The position numbers and the translations under genes are program-made. The notes below the pieces were generated by a model. It did not search any database. It was not told the DNA's origin and saw nothing but the letters and a program-made list of their open reading frames with translations. A stretch of DNA of 64,000 bases from Craspedostauros australis (lineage: Eukaryota > Bacillariophyta > Bacillariophyceae > Mastogloiales > Achnanthaceae), in contig JAMXDE010000027.1 in assembly GCA_026770025.1 (NCBI GenBank), positions 744,001 through 808,000 on the forward strand. Direction: 5' to 3'. Shown piece after piece: positions 1 through 10,959 of this stretch. Numbering within the stretch: position 1 is the first letter of the stretch; every line of letters begins with the position of its first letter.

Positions 1-1
1 C

Positions 2-2533
2 GGCGCCACCACCATCCTCACACAACAAGAAGCCGGTGCCAAGACCATCGTCTGCAATGCCAACAAGCCTTCCTGCCGCAACGCCGTGACCGCGGTGAGA
101 GAATCCAAGCAACTGCAGAATTTCTTTGGGTGCGCAGGAAACCTTGGCGAAGGAGCAGCACGCAAGCTATTCAACAAGTACGCATGCGATGATAGACTCG
201 CTGAGCATTTGGCGCTGATTGTTACCACCAAAACAGTTCTTGTCACTGAACGTCCAGATGCAATGAAGGAGGCATGCGTAGCCATCGGAATGGCCCAGTC
301 GCCACCTACCGCCAATCCATGCTGTCAAGGAGATTCGGGATGCACCTCAGTCACCGGTTCCGCCTCCAACTCTCCTCCCTTCATGACTGTTGCTATCACT
401 GCATGCACCGGCGACAGCGCGTGCAAGGACATCGGACCCAATCCTCTCATTCTCGATTCCTCCTGCACTGGCGCGAGTGCATGCGAATCTATGAACCAGA
501 ATGTTGCCAATCCCTCTATCACAGGAATAACCTTCGTTAGTGAAGTGGCATGCACCAGTGCACGATCTTGTGAGGGAGTGGGACACCAATCCCTTGGTGA
601 TGTGATCATCCAGAACGGCTCGTGCATCGGATCAGACGCATGCAATGCAGCCGGGCGCCGCGCGAAACAACCAGCATCATCCTTTCGCTTCCGAAGTCAC
701 ATCGAGATTGGCTCGAATGCTTGTGTTGGCAACAATGCCTGCAAGGACGCCCATTCGACTGTGAATCGTAGTGGTGGTGGAAAAAGAAGGGGTAGCTTGG
801 CGATTGGTGACGGTGGCTGCGCTCGTCGTAACTCTTGCGAAGGGATCGGTTTCAGTGACCTGATGAGAACGGACATCGTTGTCCCTCCTGATGGATGCAA
901 CAATGTCAGTAGCTGCAGGGGATGCATGACGCAGTCCGAGTGCATGTTCGACGAGGTGTATCTTATCAGTGATGCCGACGGAGCCTGTCCAAAACGAGGC
1001 AGCAACCGCAACCCAACAGGAGAGAAGGTGGAGGAGTTCTGTGTTGGTACAGACACCTTGCCCACAGACTGTCCAACGTTTTCTCCAACTCCTTTCCCGA
1101 CATCTCTTACATCCAGCCCAACCAGCACCCCAACAGTCAGGGCTGACCTCCCGAGTTCAGCACCATCTCGCTCTCAAGGTCCCTCAGACTCGCCGTCAGA
1201 TTCGCCGTCTAGCCTACCGTCCAGTCCGCCGTCCAATTTCCCGTCTGGCTTGCCGTCCGATTCACCATCCGATCTACCATCTCACCAACCCTCAGCTACT
1301 CCGTCTGTATCTCCGTCAGATATCCCGAGTTCATCGCCATCCGTTCTTCCGTCTGGCATGCCGTCCAATGCACCGTCCGATCTACCGTCCAACCTTCCAT
1401 CGACTCTTCCCTCTGACATGCCGTCAAGGTTTCCCTCACAAGCGCCTACAACATCGAATAGTCCAACCATCCCTCCAGCCTCCATGCAAATTGGATGTCT
1501 CGAGGGTCCAGGAGATACAACATCAATGTTCAATCTGATCACTGATGAAGTATTGTGCGACGGTGCAACAGGCACATGTGCGAACTTCGTCTCCATGGTT
1601 GATGCTCTTCCTGACAAGGGAAAAATGATCAAGAGCATCTTTGGGTGCAACGATGAAGACCCTCCACAGACCTTGTCGTTGGAGATGGCGCAGGAACGTT
1701 TTGACAAGATCAAGAACGATGCGAGCGTGACAGGAGCAATATTGGATGTAGTGAATGAGGGCAAGAAGCTCTTCACAGGTAACGCGACTTTGGTGACTGC
1801 AGCTTGTGGCACTGACTGCTGCAACGGAAACTCAGCTTGCGTTGCCGACTCTACTGGCAGTGTGATGACAGTGAGCACAGGGTCCTGCATTGGCAATATG
1901 GCTTGCAACGACGAACCTTCCGACACAATCATACTTGACAGTTGCAAGGGATTCCTTTCCTGTGCTGGAGTTGGCTTTTTCTCCCCAACGCAGCCACTTG
2001 CTGGTGTCGAAGTCGGATTCAGAGTGATCGGACCAAGAGCTTGCACTGCAACCCACAGTTGCCTCACCGTTGGACGTAATGTCTTTGGTAACGTACGAGT
2101 GGAAGAAGGAGCATGCAACGCAGAGAGCGGATGCAGCAGGGTTGGGGCTCGCAGCAACCAAGATGCTACTGTGTCACCGACAGTGGCAAGTATCTTCGTT
2201 GGAAAGAATGCATGCCAAGGGACGAACGCTTGCAACGTTGTGCATGGAGTAAGTGGCTTCGGTCCGAAAACTGCAGGAAGTTTGATCATTGAGGAGGATG
2301 CATGCAACGGGGAAAACGCATGCAATGCCCTTGCCTTCATCAACAGCGCAGTCAATGACATTACTATCAAACAAGGAATCTGCAAGGATGTGGCGGGCCT
2401 TGAATGCACTGGCTGTGCCAGGGGACAGTTGTGTGGCGGAGATCCGACAAAAACGTACGTAATCGATGACGAAGGCGAGGACTGTCCTGGACCATTTGCC
2501 GCATCTTGCGTCCAAAGCAACTCGACACCATAA
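2..2533 (+). CDS. Cys-rich repeat surface-type protein (gene A), 5' end missing
   Basis: The frame is already open at base 2, so the signal peptide and first exon lie outside the window; an apparent start at 86 is a GTG inside the frame. The protein has two copies of one module. Each module is a helical stretch of about 100 residues ending near FFGCAG or SIFGCN, then a CC pair and a run of motifs of the type C-x-G-x-x-A-C every 20-30 residues. A Pro/Ser-rich linker of P-S-x-x repeats (about bases 1135-1460) separates the modules. The last Cys cluster lies just before the TAA. Gene B on the minus strand is a close paralog and has the N-terminus missing here. I know no named family for it. The Cys repeats and P/S linker suggest a secreted or cell-surface protein; that is inference. 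Confidence 0.85.
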   Translation, partial: GATTILTQQEAGAKTIVCNANKPSCRNAVTAVRESKQLQNFFGCAGNLGEGAARKLFNKYACDDRLAEHLALIVTTKTVLVTERPDAMKEACVAIGMAQSPPTANPCCQGDSGCTSVTGSASNSPPFMTVAITACTGDSACKDIGPNPLILDSSCTGASACESMNQNVANPSITGITFVSEVACTSARSCEGVGHQSLGDVIIQNGSCIGSDACNAAGRRAKQPASSFRFRSHIEIGSNACVGNNACKDAHSTVNRSGGGKRRGSLAIGDGGCARRNSCEGIGFSDLMRTDIVVPPDGCNNVSSCRGCMTQSECMFDEVYLISDADGACPKRGSNRNPTGEKVEEFCVGTDTLPTDCPTFSPTPFPTSLTSSPTSTPTVRADLPSSAPSRSQGPSDSPSDSPSSLPSSPPSNFPSGLPSDSPSDLPSHQPSATPSVSPSDIPSSSPSVLPSGMPSNAPSDLPSNLPSTLPSDMPSRFPSQAPTTSNSPTIPPASMQIGCLEGPGDTTSMFNLITDEVLCDGATGTCANFVSMVDALPDKGKMIKSIFGCNDEDPPQTLSLEMAQERFDKIKNDASVTGAILDVVNEGKKLFTGNATLVTAACGTDCCNGNSACVADSTGSVMTVSTGSCIGNMACNDEPSDTIILDSCKGFLSCAGVGFFSPTQPLAGVEVGFRVIGPRACTATHSCLTVGRNVFGNVRVEEGACNAESGCSRVGARSNQDATVSPTVASIFVGKNACQGTNACNVVHGVSGFGPKTAGSLIIEEDACNGENACNALAFINSAVNDITIKQGICKDVAGLECTGCARGQLCGGDPTKTYVIDDEGEDCPGPFAASCVQSNSTP

Positions 2534-2799
2534 AGCCTTCACGGAGTCTCTGTTGGGCCGCAAAGATCTAGAGCATTGGCACGCACGAGTAGTCGTAAGG
2601 TAGTCGTATGTCCAAACAATTTATTGTATCCCATTCCATTGCCACTGTGACCCACAGGGTGCCTCGAGCCGTCCGTAGAAGGTATGCCGAACATGCAACA
2701 CGAGAAACGAACACAGATGCAGGGACAGCGCGTATCCCGCCAGCTCCAGTAGTTGTATGTCGTTGTCGCGATTCACATCTTCAATCTCGTACAATTGCA

Positions 2800-3352
2800 G
2801 AACACCGTTTCACTTGTGGGGAACTGCTCGCTGTCGAAAAGGTGCGGCCATCAAACTCGGTCTCCATGAAGGAACGCCACGAGTATGTACGTGTGCGTGT
2901 GGAAGGTGGCGCAGTGTATCCATCGCAAACAAGTCGGGCGGCGTGATAATAAAGCTATGGAGCAGCATGAAGAAACTGAACAGTTCCGCCATATGCGCCC
3001 CGGCAATGACGAAGCGCGGCACCACCAGGGAGACAAGCTGCATCGCAGCTCGGACGTTAGCAAGGCGAGGCATATGTTGAGGAAGTACCAGAAGGGATCG
3101 TTGAGCTTGAGCATCGTCATGACGATGGGAGAGACCAGGAATGGCAGCAGCCCGAAGCCTGGGGCCGAGGCAAGGCCTTGCGCTATCTACCAGGTGATGG
3201 GATGGTAGTAAGTGTTGAGGATCTGGTTGTCGACGATGCCGCGCACGATGGCGGTGAGGGGCAGAGCATGGAGTGCATGGCGACGCTCCCGAAGATGAAA
3301 AACGCGATGCAGTTGAGCAACACCGTGGCGTGTGTGAGGATGCTCTCACCAC
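2800..3352 (-). pseudogene. decayed multi-pass membrane protein, possibly ABC-2 (ABCG) type
   Basis: Read on the minus strand, three frames in turn give membrane-protein-like sequence: ATVLLNCIAFFIFGSVAMHS, GLLPFLVSPIVMTML, then VSLVVPRFVIAGAHMAELFS and a closing piece FHTHTYILVAFLHG. The order and spacing of the hydrophobic stretches, and an aromatic His-Thr piece after the last one, resemble the C-terminal membrane half of ABCG transporters. The frame changes several times and contains stops, so this is a fossil of a host gene. More hydrophobic pieces continue upstream, near 4500 on the same strand. The ABC assignment is a guess from pattern only. Confidence 0.35.
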
Positions 3353-5371
3353 CGTGTGGAAAAATCATATCGTCTCGCGCCAATCTGCTGGTGATGTCTG
3401 AGACCGACAAGACCGAACTAGCGACACCGATGGTGGCATCATCTTGTACTCCGTGCTTTCGGACATCAAGAGCGGAGGACTCGTGCAACGTTCATAGAAC
3501 GTAGAGGAGAGTGCCATGCTACCAGAGTACGGCACGGCGCTGTTGTCTTCAGCATGCCATGCCAAGTGAAATTCACCTTTCGCCGGCTCCCGCTGGAGCT
3601 GTTCTCTTCGCATGGCGTGTAGAAAGAATAGTAGATTCCCGCAGATCCACCCGCAGCCTTTGTTAGATGCCATCGGTGATTCGGTGCCTGGGGACTCGTT
3701 CCTTGGCAGATGGTGCTCTTCGTATGGCAGCGCAGTCTCCGCACCGTGCTCATGCCCATATCTGATTCTTGCAGGTGGCTCCACGTCCGTCTTCAATCGA
3801 TCGTGTACGATGCCCATGAAAAGGGTGGATACGCATTGTCCGCCAGCGTTTCACGGTACGCAATGCATGCAGAAACGACGCGATGCTGCGACGATGGCCA
3901 GGTGGCGATCGATTCGTCTGGTGCTTGCACCACAGGTGCAACCTCCGTTCTCGCAAGGACCAAGTGCGTCAGCAATGCTGCAGCTGCAGCGACCTGGCGA
4001 GAATCCAAGATGTGAAGCAAGTCTCTGGAGGCACTTGCCTGCCTTTACTTCATGTCTACTTCGCGTCATGGTGCAACAGCAGCAGCATGTCAGCCAGCCA
4101 ATGCAATGCCCTGCGCCGTCGCAAGGCAGTGCGATGCACGAGCGCAAATCGTTCTTGACGCACCGTCGACGTGTTCCTGCATTTCGGTGACATTGAAACG
4201 CGTGTTGGACTGCCTCATGCGTGGGCGGAAGGCCGTACGGCGTGTCTGCTCCCGCACCGTCCGAAGATGATGGGCATGATGATGGTGAAGGAGACAGTCG
4301 CGTTGGTACCGCCCACGTCGTTTGTGGAAAAAAAGGAGTCGGAAGTAGCATGGCATTGCATCGCATCCAACCAAGTTTCTCCAAGCCGGAGGCAAGTAAT
4401 GTGTCGTCGAGGATCGCTTGGTGCGCTCGTTCCATTGTCGTCCAGAAATGTTCCTTGATGGCAGCACATGGATCAATCCTATCACGCGAAGGATGCAACC
4501 ACGTCGCGTGCCATGGTCCACAGAACAAACTGAGAAGGAATGCGAACAAAACCAATGCCGCCACTTCGCTGTGGTGATTCGTGTTTGAATGATTCGTGCT
4601 TGATCATGTGAAACAGAACAAACTTGTATGTGTTGTGTCTTGGATGAGATGGCGTTCATTAAGTATGACGTCACGAGGCACATGAATTAGTTAAATGTAG
4701 CGCGGAACACGACATGTCTTTGAACCATCACCGTCAATTGGCGCCAAAACCGCGAGTGAGCTTCCGCCAATCCACAAGATAGAGTTTCTCCATTTTGATG
4801 ATGTTGATCTTGTCGATTTGTGTCGTTGCGTTCCCGCTCGCAGTTGATGTTCTTTTTGTTCCCACCAACCATGGCCGCCGGCGCACACTCCATCATCCGC
4901 ATGTTTCGCCATCACACGTCGATGTGGTGCACTGCGTTGCGCGCGCAACAAGACACAAACACGGCGAACATCCCCTCCTGACAAGGCATCATCGTGAAGC
5001 ACGAGTCATAATAGATCGCCAGAGAGCAACTCCAACCAAAGGAATCGGAAGCCACCAACGACTGTCACTGCAGAACGGTACCGAGCAGTACCGAGCAGTC
5101 GGAGGGGACTGTGCTGAAGTGGGTCGAAGTGGGTCGAAGTGTGTTGAAGCGTGCTGCATGTTGCGCGTTGACGAGCAGCGCAACTGCCATAGTCGTGCCC
5201 TGACATCTGCAGCAACCTCCCACAAACAGCTGCGGTGCAGCGTCAGCAACAGCAACACTCGCATTGCCAGCATCGCAAGCGCTGCCGTCCGTTGAGAGAC
5301 ACCACCACGCAAGGTGCCAACTTCCCCGCTTTGCTCCGATGCAACACGAAGCACCAAACGAAAGCAGCACG
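3353..5371. other. intergenic and possible upstream part of the decayed membrane gene
   Basis: No intact gene was found here. On the minus strand, 3851-4564 is an open frame beginning with a signal-like stretch (LVLFAFLLSLFCG). A neighbouring frame gives a hydrophobic stretch (VSFTIIMPIIFG, about 4270-4310). These may be upstream exons of the decayed gene at 2800-3352 or chance. The last several hundred bases before 5372 should hold the promoter and 5' UTR of the LRR gene. No clear TATA box was seen. Confidence 0.3.
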
Positions 5372-8028
5372 ATGGACTCGTCCTTCGAAAAACTGTGGAA
5401 GTCGGCACCGACGTCGTCATCCACGGCCTCGCCTCCCTCGCCACCGTCCAAGCGATCGGACACGGACGTGACGAGCCGCGTGACGGACGAGTTCGAGATC
5501 TCCATGCCGCAGGAAGTCTTCGCGGATGATGATCACGGCGACGACCGATCGCACTACACCAAGGCGGGGTCCATCCAGGCAGTGCGCACGGACGACAACG
5601 AATCCATCGAGTTGGACATGGAGTCGCACGTGACGCCTGCGGACCTCGATCAGCCGGAGAGCGCGCCGCAGAAGCTCACTGCCAGCCAGCACAGCGGATC
5701 GGCCAAGCGGTCGTCGCGCGGCATAGCGCGGTTGGAGCCTGTTCCGGAGCCCGATGTTGCTTGTTACGATGCGATCAATGCTGGTCTCAACCAGGCGCAG
5801 CAATGCAACGAGCGTCCTTCCACGCCAACGCGGCCGGCGCCATTCAACTTCACGTACGAGACCACCACGCGGTCCAAGAAGCCCGTGCCTCCCTTCGTCT
5901 TCGTTCATGAAGATGGACAGGCCAAGGTGTCCATGACACCGACTGGTCACGCTCTGCGTCCATCTCCAAATCAGCAGCAACAGAACGTACCGCCACCCAA
6001 ACGGCGATGCACATTCACGAGATTGTTCGTCGCGGTCATCGTTGTCGTCTTGATCTTGTCGGCTATTTCAATCACCTTGGGTGTGCTGCAGAAGCAGCAG
6101 TCGTCGTCATCGTCGGATGCGCGCGTGACGCAAGATGTGACGAGCCCTCCGGTCGCTGCCATCACGTTGTCGCCAACGCCGACGCCACAGCAAACGCTGT
6201 CACCTGTGCTGGAGGCGCCGACGGCGGATACTGCGACACCTGTCATGACGCTGCCGCCGGATCCCGGCATCTCGCCGCGCGACGATACGGAAGAGCCAAC
6301 GGTAGCGCCATATGATACGAGACCGCCGCGAACGCGTCACCCAACGCAAGCGCCGACGCAACAGGCTCCCACCACGTTGAGTCCGACGCGATTGGATATT
6401 TCGCCGCGAGATGATACGGAAGCTCCCACGGAATCACCGATCGGTGCTGCTCCCACCAGACCACCCAGGGCCACGCTGCGACCGACCATATCCACGCACG
6501 AGCCGACCGTGCAACCGACCTTGGCACCGACTGCATCATTCTCACCCACCGCAACGCCAACGACTGTCCCAATCCGGATACTTCTGCAGGAGATCATCTT
6601 CGAAGCCGCGCCCGCTTCGTACAGCAATTTGTTGACGCAAGGAACTTCGCAGAATCGCGCCCTCAACTGGTTGGCATCCGAAGACGACGTGCTGACTTTG
6701 ATCGACGGCCCACCCGAAAAGGTCGTCCAGAGATGGGCGCTCGCGACTGTCTTTTACGCAACCAACGGGCAGGACTGGTACCAGCTAGCTGGTTGGCTCA
6801 CCTCGTCCGATGAATGCGACTGGTTCTTTCGAACAGACCGAGGCAATACCTGCAACAATGACGGGTACATCGAAATCCTTGATCTGGAAGACAACAACCT
6901 CTCGGGGTCGATTCCGGATGAAATCGGCTTGTTTGGATCTGCCATCCGTAAGTTCTCATGTGCTTCTGTGCGCACTGCCCACCAGCAGCATGCCGTATCC
7001 GGAAAGATGAACTTGTCAGCGAAAGCAATAGGCAACGCGCTCACTCACTCATGCACTCACATATGCACTCATGCGCTTACTTTCCCTCTACCTTCTCGGT
7101 TTCATCTCACAGGCATCTTGTCCTTCATCGACAACACGATCGCGGGAGCCATCCCGTCCGCAATCGGTCGCTTGGTATCGTTAGGTGAGTCCGCGAAAGC
7201 TACATTAGCGTGAGAAAATTTGATTCCGAGTCGTTGATGCACGCGTGGAACTTGCGTGAACTCGGCGTTCGCACTGCAGCGTATCCGATACATGAATGAC
7301 TCCTCACATGTGTATGCACCTCTACTCTCGATAATGTTACTCTATTTGTATCGTTCTTGACACAGAGCGATTGGAGCTAACACGAAACGAATTGGATGGC
7401 CCCATCCCAACGGAGGTTGGCGAGCTTCGGCAACTGAGTAAGTTCACAAACAGCGACCGAATCAGGGATTTCTGCACTTGTCCTTACATTCCATTGTGCT
7501 GGTGTTGCTGCCGTGTGAGTGCACAGCCTTCGTAGAACATTCACTTGGCAGGACGATGACTCACCCATTAGCGCACACTGTTTGATTCGCCTACGGTTAC
7601 ATATGCTTTCACCAACAGCCTTATTCGGAGTGGGACGCAATCAGCTCATCGGGCCGATCCCATCGGAAATAGCAAACATGGTCGATCTCACTGCGTTGGG
7701 CCTTGAGCGAAACAGGCTCACCGGATATCTCCCGCCGGAGCTTGGAAATATGTCAGCTCTGAGATATCTTGCTGTTGATTACAACGACTTGAGGGGTGAA
7801 GCACCATCGAGCCTGGGGCAGCTTGTGAATTTGAGAAACCTCAAGCTTAATCAGAATGCTTTCACGGGCACGATCGGTCCGCAGATCTGCTCATTGGCAA
7901 CGTCACGCAACACGCTGATTTCTGTGGATTGCGCGGAGGTCAGTTGCACATGCTGCGTCGGATGCTGCACCGGTACCAGCTGTCCATTGGATTGGGGCGA
8001 TCGCAATCTGAGAGGGAAACTGAACTGA
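5372..8028 (+). CDS. type II membrane leucine-rich-repeat protein (LRR 1), 4 exons
   Basis: Exons are 5372-6947, 7113-7184, 7366-7437 and 7619-8028. All introns are GT-AG and the phases agree, giving 709 residues. The ATG at 5372 has A at -3 and G at +4; an in-frame ATG at 5339 is weaker. The cytosolic half (about 1-215) is acidic and low complexity. One transmembrane helix (about 218-240, RLFVAVIVVVLILSAI) precedes a Pro/Thr stalk. After that comes a domain with a Trp-rich N-cap (WLTSSDECDWF) and about seven plant-type LRRs (LxxLxLxxNxLxGxIP). Exons 2 and 3 are exactly 72 nt, one 24-residue repeat each. The tail is a Cys cluster (CTCCVGCCTGTSC). Two more proteins of this design lie at 49.8-59.4 kb. 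There is no kinase domain. A cell-surface recognition or adhesion role is inference. Confidence 0.88.
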
Positions 8029-8552
8029 GAAAGCCTGGTTTTCTTGGCTTCCCCGCCTCGGATCGAATAGGAGAGCCAGATACTCTTTCTCATTCCATAG
8101 CGCTCCCATGAGGGTGAATGTAGCTCGAATATGTCGCAGAGCACAAGCAAAGATATTGTAGGAGTCAAATCAATGGTAAACCGATCCTCAACAAGTGCTT
8201 GTCGCCAGAAAAATTACTGATTGATTGGTTCTTCGCCGCCCCCATCTCACCACACGGACACCACCAAGTCCTCCTTCGATGCTCCGCTGTACAATGGACA
8301 ATCTGCAGAGAGAGAGAGAGAGAGACCGAGAGATTTATCGTCGTCTGTCATCAGTCTTGCAGATCTTTGGAGTGTATTCGTAGGCGATACGTCGCTGCCT
8401 CCCACTTCCTGACACGCTTTGTTCAGACTCGGAACGGAAAGGGTCTCATCCATGGTCGTATGCGTACATTAAAATATAATTGTGCAGAGAGGCACTTATG
8501 GACGTATCCATCCTTGAACACGCGGAGTTCCGGTGGTATGGCCACGAACACC
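8029..8552. other. intergenic DNA with an (AG)n microsatellite
   Basis: This is the 3' flank of LRR 1. It contains an (AG)n run at about 8307-8326. No gene was recognised before the start of the duplicated SET segment near 8553. Confidence 0.5.
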
Positions 8553-8817
8553 TGTCTCTCATGATGACCGCACATGTGGTTGGATGCTCCACACACAAGG
8601 TACGAACAACAACAGATCATATTACGGGACGTACAACACATCCTCATCCACTTCCCACACTCCTCGCACACTCCCGCCATCCATCCTCCATCATCTATCC
8701 TCCATCCTCAATCTCCCATTCTTCGACGACGTATCCGTATCCGCATCCAGCCCTGTGCCTTCCATCCTGGTATTCTTGTGGTACCACACCAGTACAGGAC
8801 GTCTGCACAATCTCATC

Positions 8818-10959
8818 ATGACACTGAGACGCAACCATCTGCTGTCTCCCCTCTCCATCATCCAGCTCGCACATGCCCTGCTGCTCATCGCCACGGATCT
8901 GTCGACTTCGATACAACCATTATCCATACCACTATCGTTGCCATCGTCATCAGCGCCATCGATAGGTGCATCGATAGGTGCATCGATAGGTGCATCGATA
9001 GGTGCATCGATAGGTGCATCGATAGGTGCATCGATAGGTGCATCGATAGGTGCATCGATAGGTCCATTGTTGGTGCAGGCAACAGAATCGGGAGGATTGA
9101 CAGCACGCAAACACAGGAGGAGGCGGAGATTCAGGCAGACAAGCAAACACACAAGTACGAGTACGAGTACAAGTACAAGTACAAGTACACACAAAGAATG
9201 GAAGCAAAGAGATGGACATGATGGTGATGATGATGATGCACCACCTGCACAGCCATACGAAGTCATTGATGATGATGATGATGAGACGGATGAAGATGAT
9301 GATCATGCTCTCGATTATATGAGCAACATGGACACACCCACCAAGCCAACCACCACATTCAAAAGAACATCACGGAACAGCTTCAAGGAACAGTGTCGTC
9401 TCTTCGTCGCGCCATCGACCATCCCCAACGCCGGACTTGGGATCTTCACAGGCATCGAGCTCGAACAGGATGACACCATCGGATACGCTGACATGGTCAT
9501 CCCCGTGCCAAAGATCGCATCCTCCATTCGCAATCCCATCGAGGACTACGCCTGGCATGGGCGCATCTACAGGGGGAGCATGGATGCCTTCGCACCGGGC
9601 TTTCTGTCCCTCATGAACAGCCACCTGCCCTTGCTCAACATCGGGCAGATAGAACCGGCCGCCAACGTCTTTCCGCAAGAGATGGATGCCACCAAGTACC
9701 ACTATCTACAGTCGATGGCTGAGGAGCATGTGCCACCCGGTGGAGAGCTGTTCACATTCTACGGCGATCATTGGTTCGAGGGACGGGATCGATACAAGGG
9801 ACGTCCCATGCGGTCCGATTTCAAGCAGGCGGAGGAGCTCACGAAGCGATTCCACTCGCTCGCACCTACCAACGCAACGCACGCCAGAGATCTGTGGAAG
9901 ATCATCCGTCGCTTCCCGTTCCGATCCCACACCCTCCAGGCCTTCCCCCACAAGTACGAATACGTGCATGATGTCGTCACGAACGGCGTCCGATCGCTGC
10001 ATCAGCCCTACGCGGTCCGAAGTGTCGAAGAGCTGATGTATGGTGACAACTCGCGTTGCTTGGACATGATCCGTCAGGGACCATCGAAGGTCCACAACCT
10101 CGGTGCGTTGGCCAACATGGCCATCAGCAGAGGCACCGTCATCACCGGTTCCCCGCTCATCGTCACCACCAAGGAGCGGATGGACAGCTACGGGCAAGTG
10201 TGGGATTCGTTCGTGAAGGACTACAGACCATCCAAGTCGACCCGTCACGAATACTCCCTCCTCATGAACTACTGCTTCGGACATGTGTCGAGCACCATCC
10301 TCCTGTGTCCGTACGGCATCGCCGTATCCTACATCAACCACAGCCGCAGACGACCGAACGTGGCCATACGCTGGACTCCCAACCACGAGCTCTCCCAGCT
10401 GGACTGGTCCTTCACACAGAGTCCACTGCGGCTGGCAGATCATCGGAATATCACCCTGTCGATGGACTACGTCGCAATCCGCGACATCAAGAAGGATGAA
10501 GAAGTCGTCATCGACTACGGCAAGGCGTGGGATCAGGCGTACAAAGGACACTCCAGGCAGCAGCTGCAGCCGTTGGCTGTGTCAGTCGAGAAGTACAACC
10601 ACCAGCCCGTCCTCCTCACCGAAGCAGAACAGCAGACTCTGCCATATCCCATCAACCTGGGCCTGCAATGTCACAGCAACATCCTGGACAGCCCGATGCA
10701 GTTCGTCAACAAGGATCTGTGGAAGAAGTCGTCGATTGGGTACGACTGTCAGATCCTGGAGCGCTATCAGCATCCGGAGCACCCCCAAGTGACCGTGTAT
10801 GCCGTGCGCATGATGGTGAAGGATACGTTCCGATCGTTGGGTGGGGTCCCTCGCGACTACGTCCGGTTCGTCGAAAAGGAGGTTGGGGAGGTGCCATTTC
10901 GATTTCCGATGCAGTTGCCGGACAAGATGGTGCCGAACGCTTGGCGGGATGCCAAGTAG
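8818..10959 (+). CDS. protein with two SET-like domains, copy 1
   Basis: This intronless gene encodes 713 residues. The ATG at 8818 is preferred because it gives a signal-like hydrophobic start (LSIIQLAHALLLIA) and has A at -3; the frame is open upstream but only weakly coding. Residues about 48-80 are IGAS repeats, followed by basic and Asp-rich low-complexity stretches. Residues about 190-320 look like a diverged SET fold (NAGLGIF at the start, GGELFTFYGDHW at the end). Residues about 425-570 are a clearer SET domain with YINHS and VVIDYGKAW, the usual NHS and substrate-tyrosine region. SET proteins transfer methyl groups from S-adenosylmethionine to lysine; the substrate here is unknown. 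A predicted signal or anchor segment is odd for a histone methyltransferase and suggests an organelle or secretory target. Confidence 0.85.
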   Translation: MTLRRNHLLSPLSIIQLAHALLLIATDLSTSIQPLSIPLSLPSSSAPSIGASIGASIGASIGASIGASIGASIGASIGASIGPLLVQATESGGLTARKHRRRRRFRQTSKHTSTSTSTSTSTSTHKEWKQRDGHDGDDDDAPPAQPYEVIDDDDDETDEDDDHALDYMSNMDTPTKPTTTFKRTSRNSFKEQCRLFVAPSTIPNAGLGIFTGIELEQDDTIGYADMVIPVPKIASSIRNPIEDYAWHGRIYRGSMDAFAPGFLSLMNSHLPLLNIGQIEPAANVFPQEMDATKYHYLQSMAEEHVPPGGELFTFYGDHWFEGRDRYKGRPMRSDFKQAEELTKRFHSLAPTNATHARDLWKIIRRFPFRSHTLQAFPHKYEYVHDVVTNGVRSLHQPYAVRSVEELMYGDNSRCLDMIRQGPSKVHNLGALANMAISRGTVITGSPLIVTTKERMDSYGQVWDSFVKDYRPSKSTRHEYSLLMNYCFGHVSSTILLCPYGIAVSYINHSRRRPNVAIRWTPNHELSQLDWSFTQSPLRLADHRNITLSMDYVAIRDIKKDEEVVIDYGKAWDQAYKGHSRQQLQPLAVSVEKYNHQPVLLTEAEQQTLPYPINLGLQCHSNILDSPMQFVNKDLWKKSSIGYDCQILERYQHPEHPQVTVYAVRMMVKDTFRSLGGVPRDYVRFVEKEVGEVPFRFPMQLPDKMVPNAWRDAK
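8957..9063 (+). repeat. in-frame 12-bp minisatellite encoding IGAS
   Basis: The unit ATCGATAGGTGC is repeated eight times plus a partial unit, all identical, in the SET gene. The inverted copy has only four. As the unit is 12 bp, length change keeps the frame. Confidence 0.95.

Noticed and set aside
1282-2520. Long minus-strand open frame of 412 codons opposite gene A
   Set aside because: It is a shadow of the Cys-rich gene, with no domain and a composition dictated by the sense repeats.
3851-4564. Minus-strand frame with a signal-peptide-like start
   Set aside because: Only the first 20 residues look protein-like. The rest is Cys/Arg-rich, as in random frames, and it may be part of the nearby fossil.
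8533-8817. Upstream extension of the SET gene frame
   Set aside because: It begins with GTG, is low complexity, and differs by insertions and deletions between the two copies. The ATG at 8818 gives a signal-like start.
8957-9063. Regular short repeats considered as a CRISPR array
   Set aside because: The 12-bp units have no spacers and lie in frame inside a eukaryotic gene.
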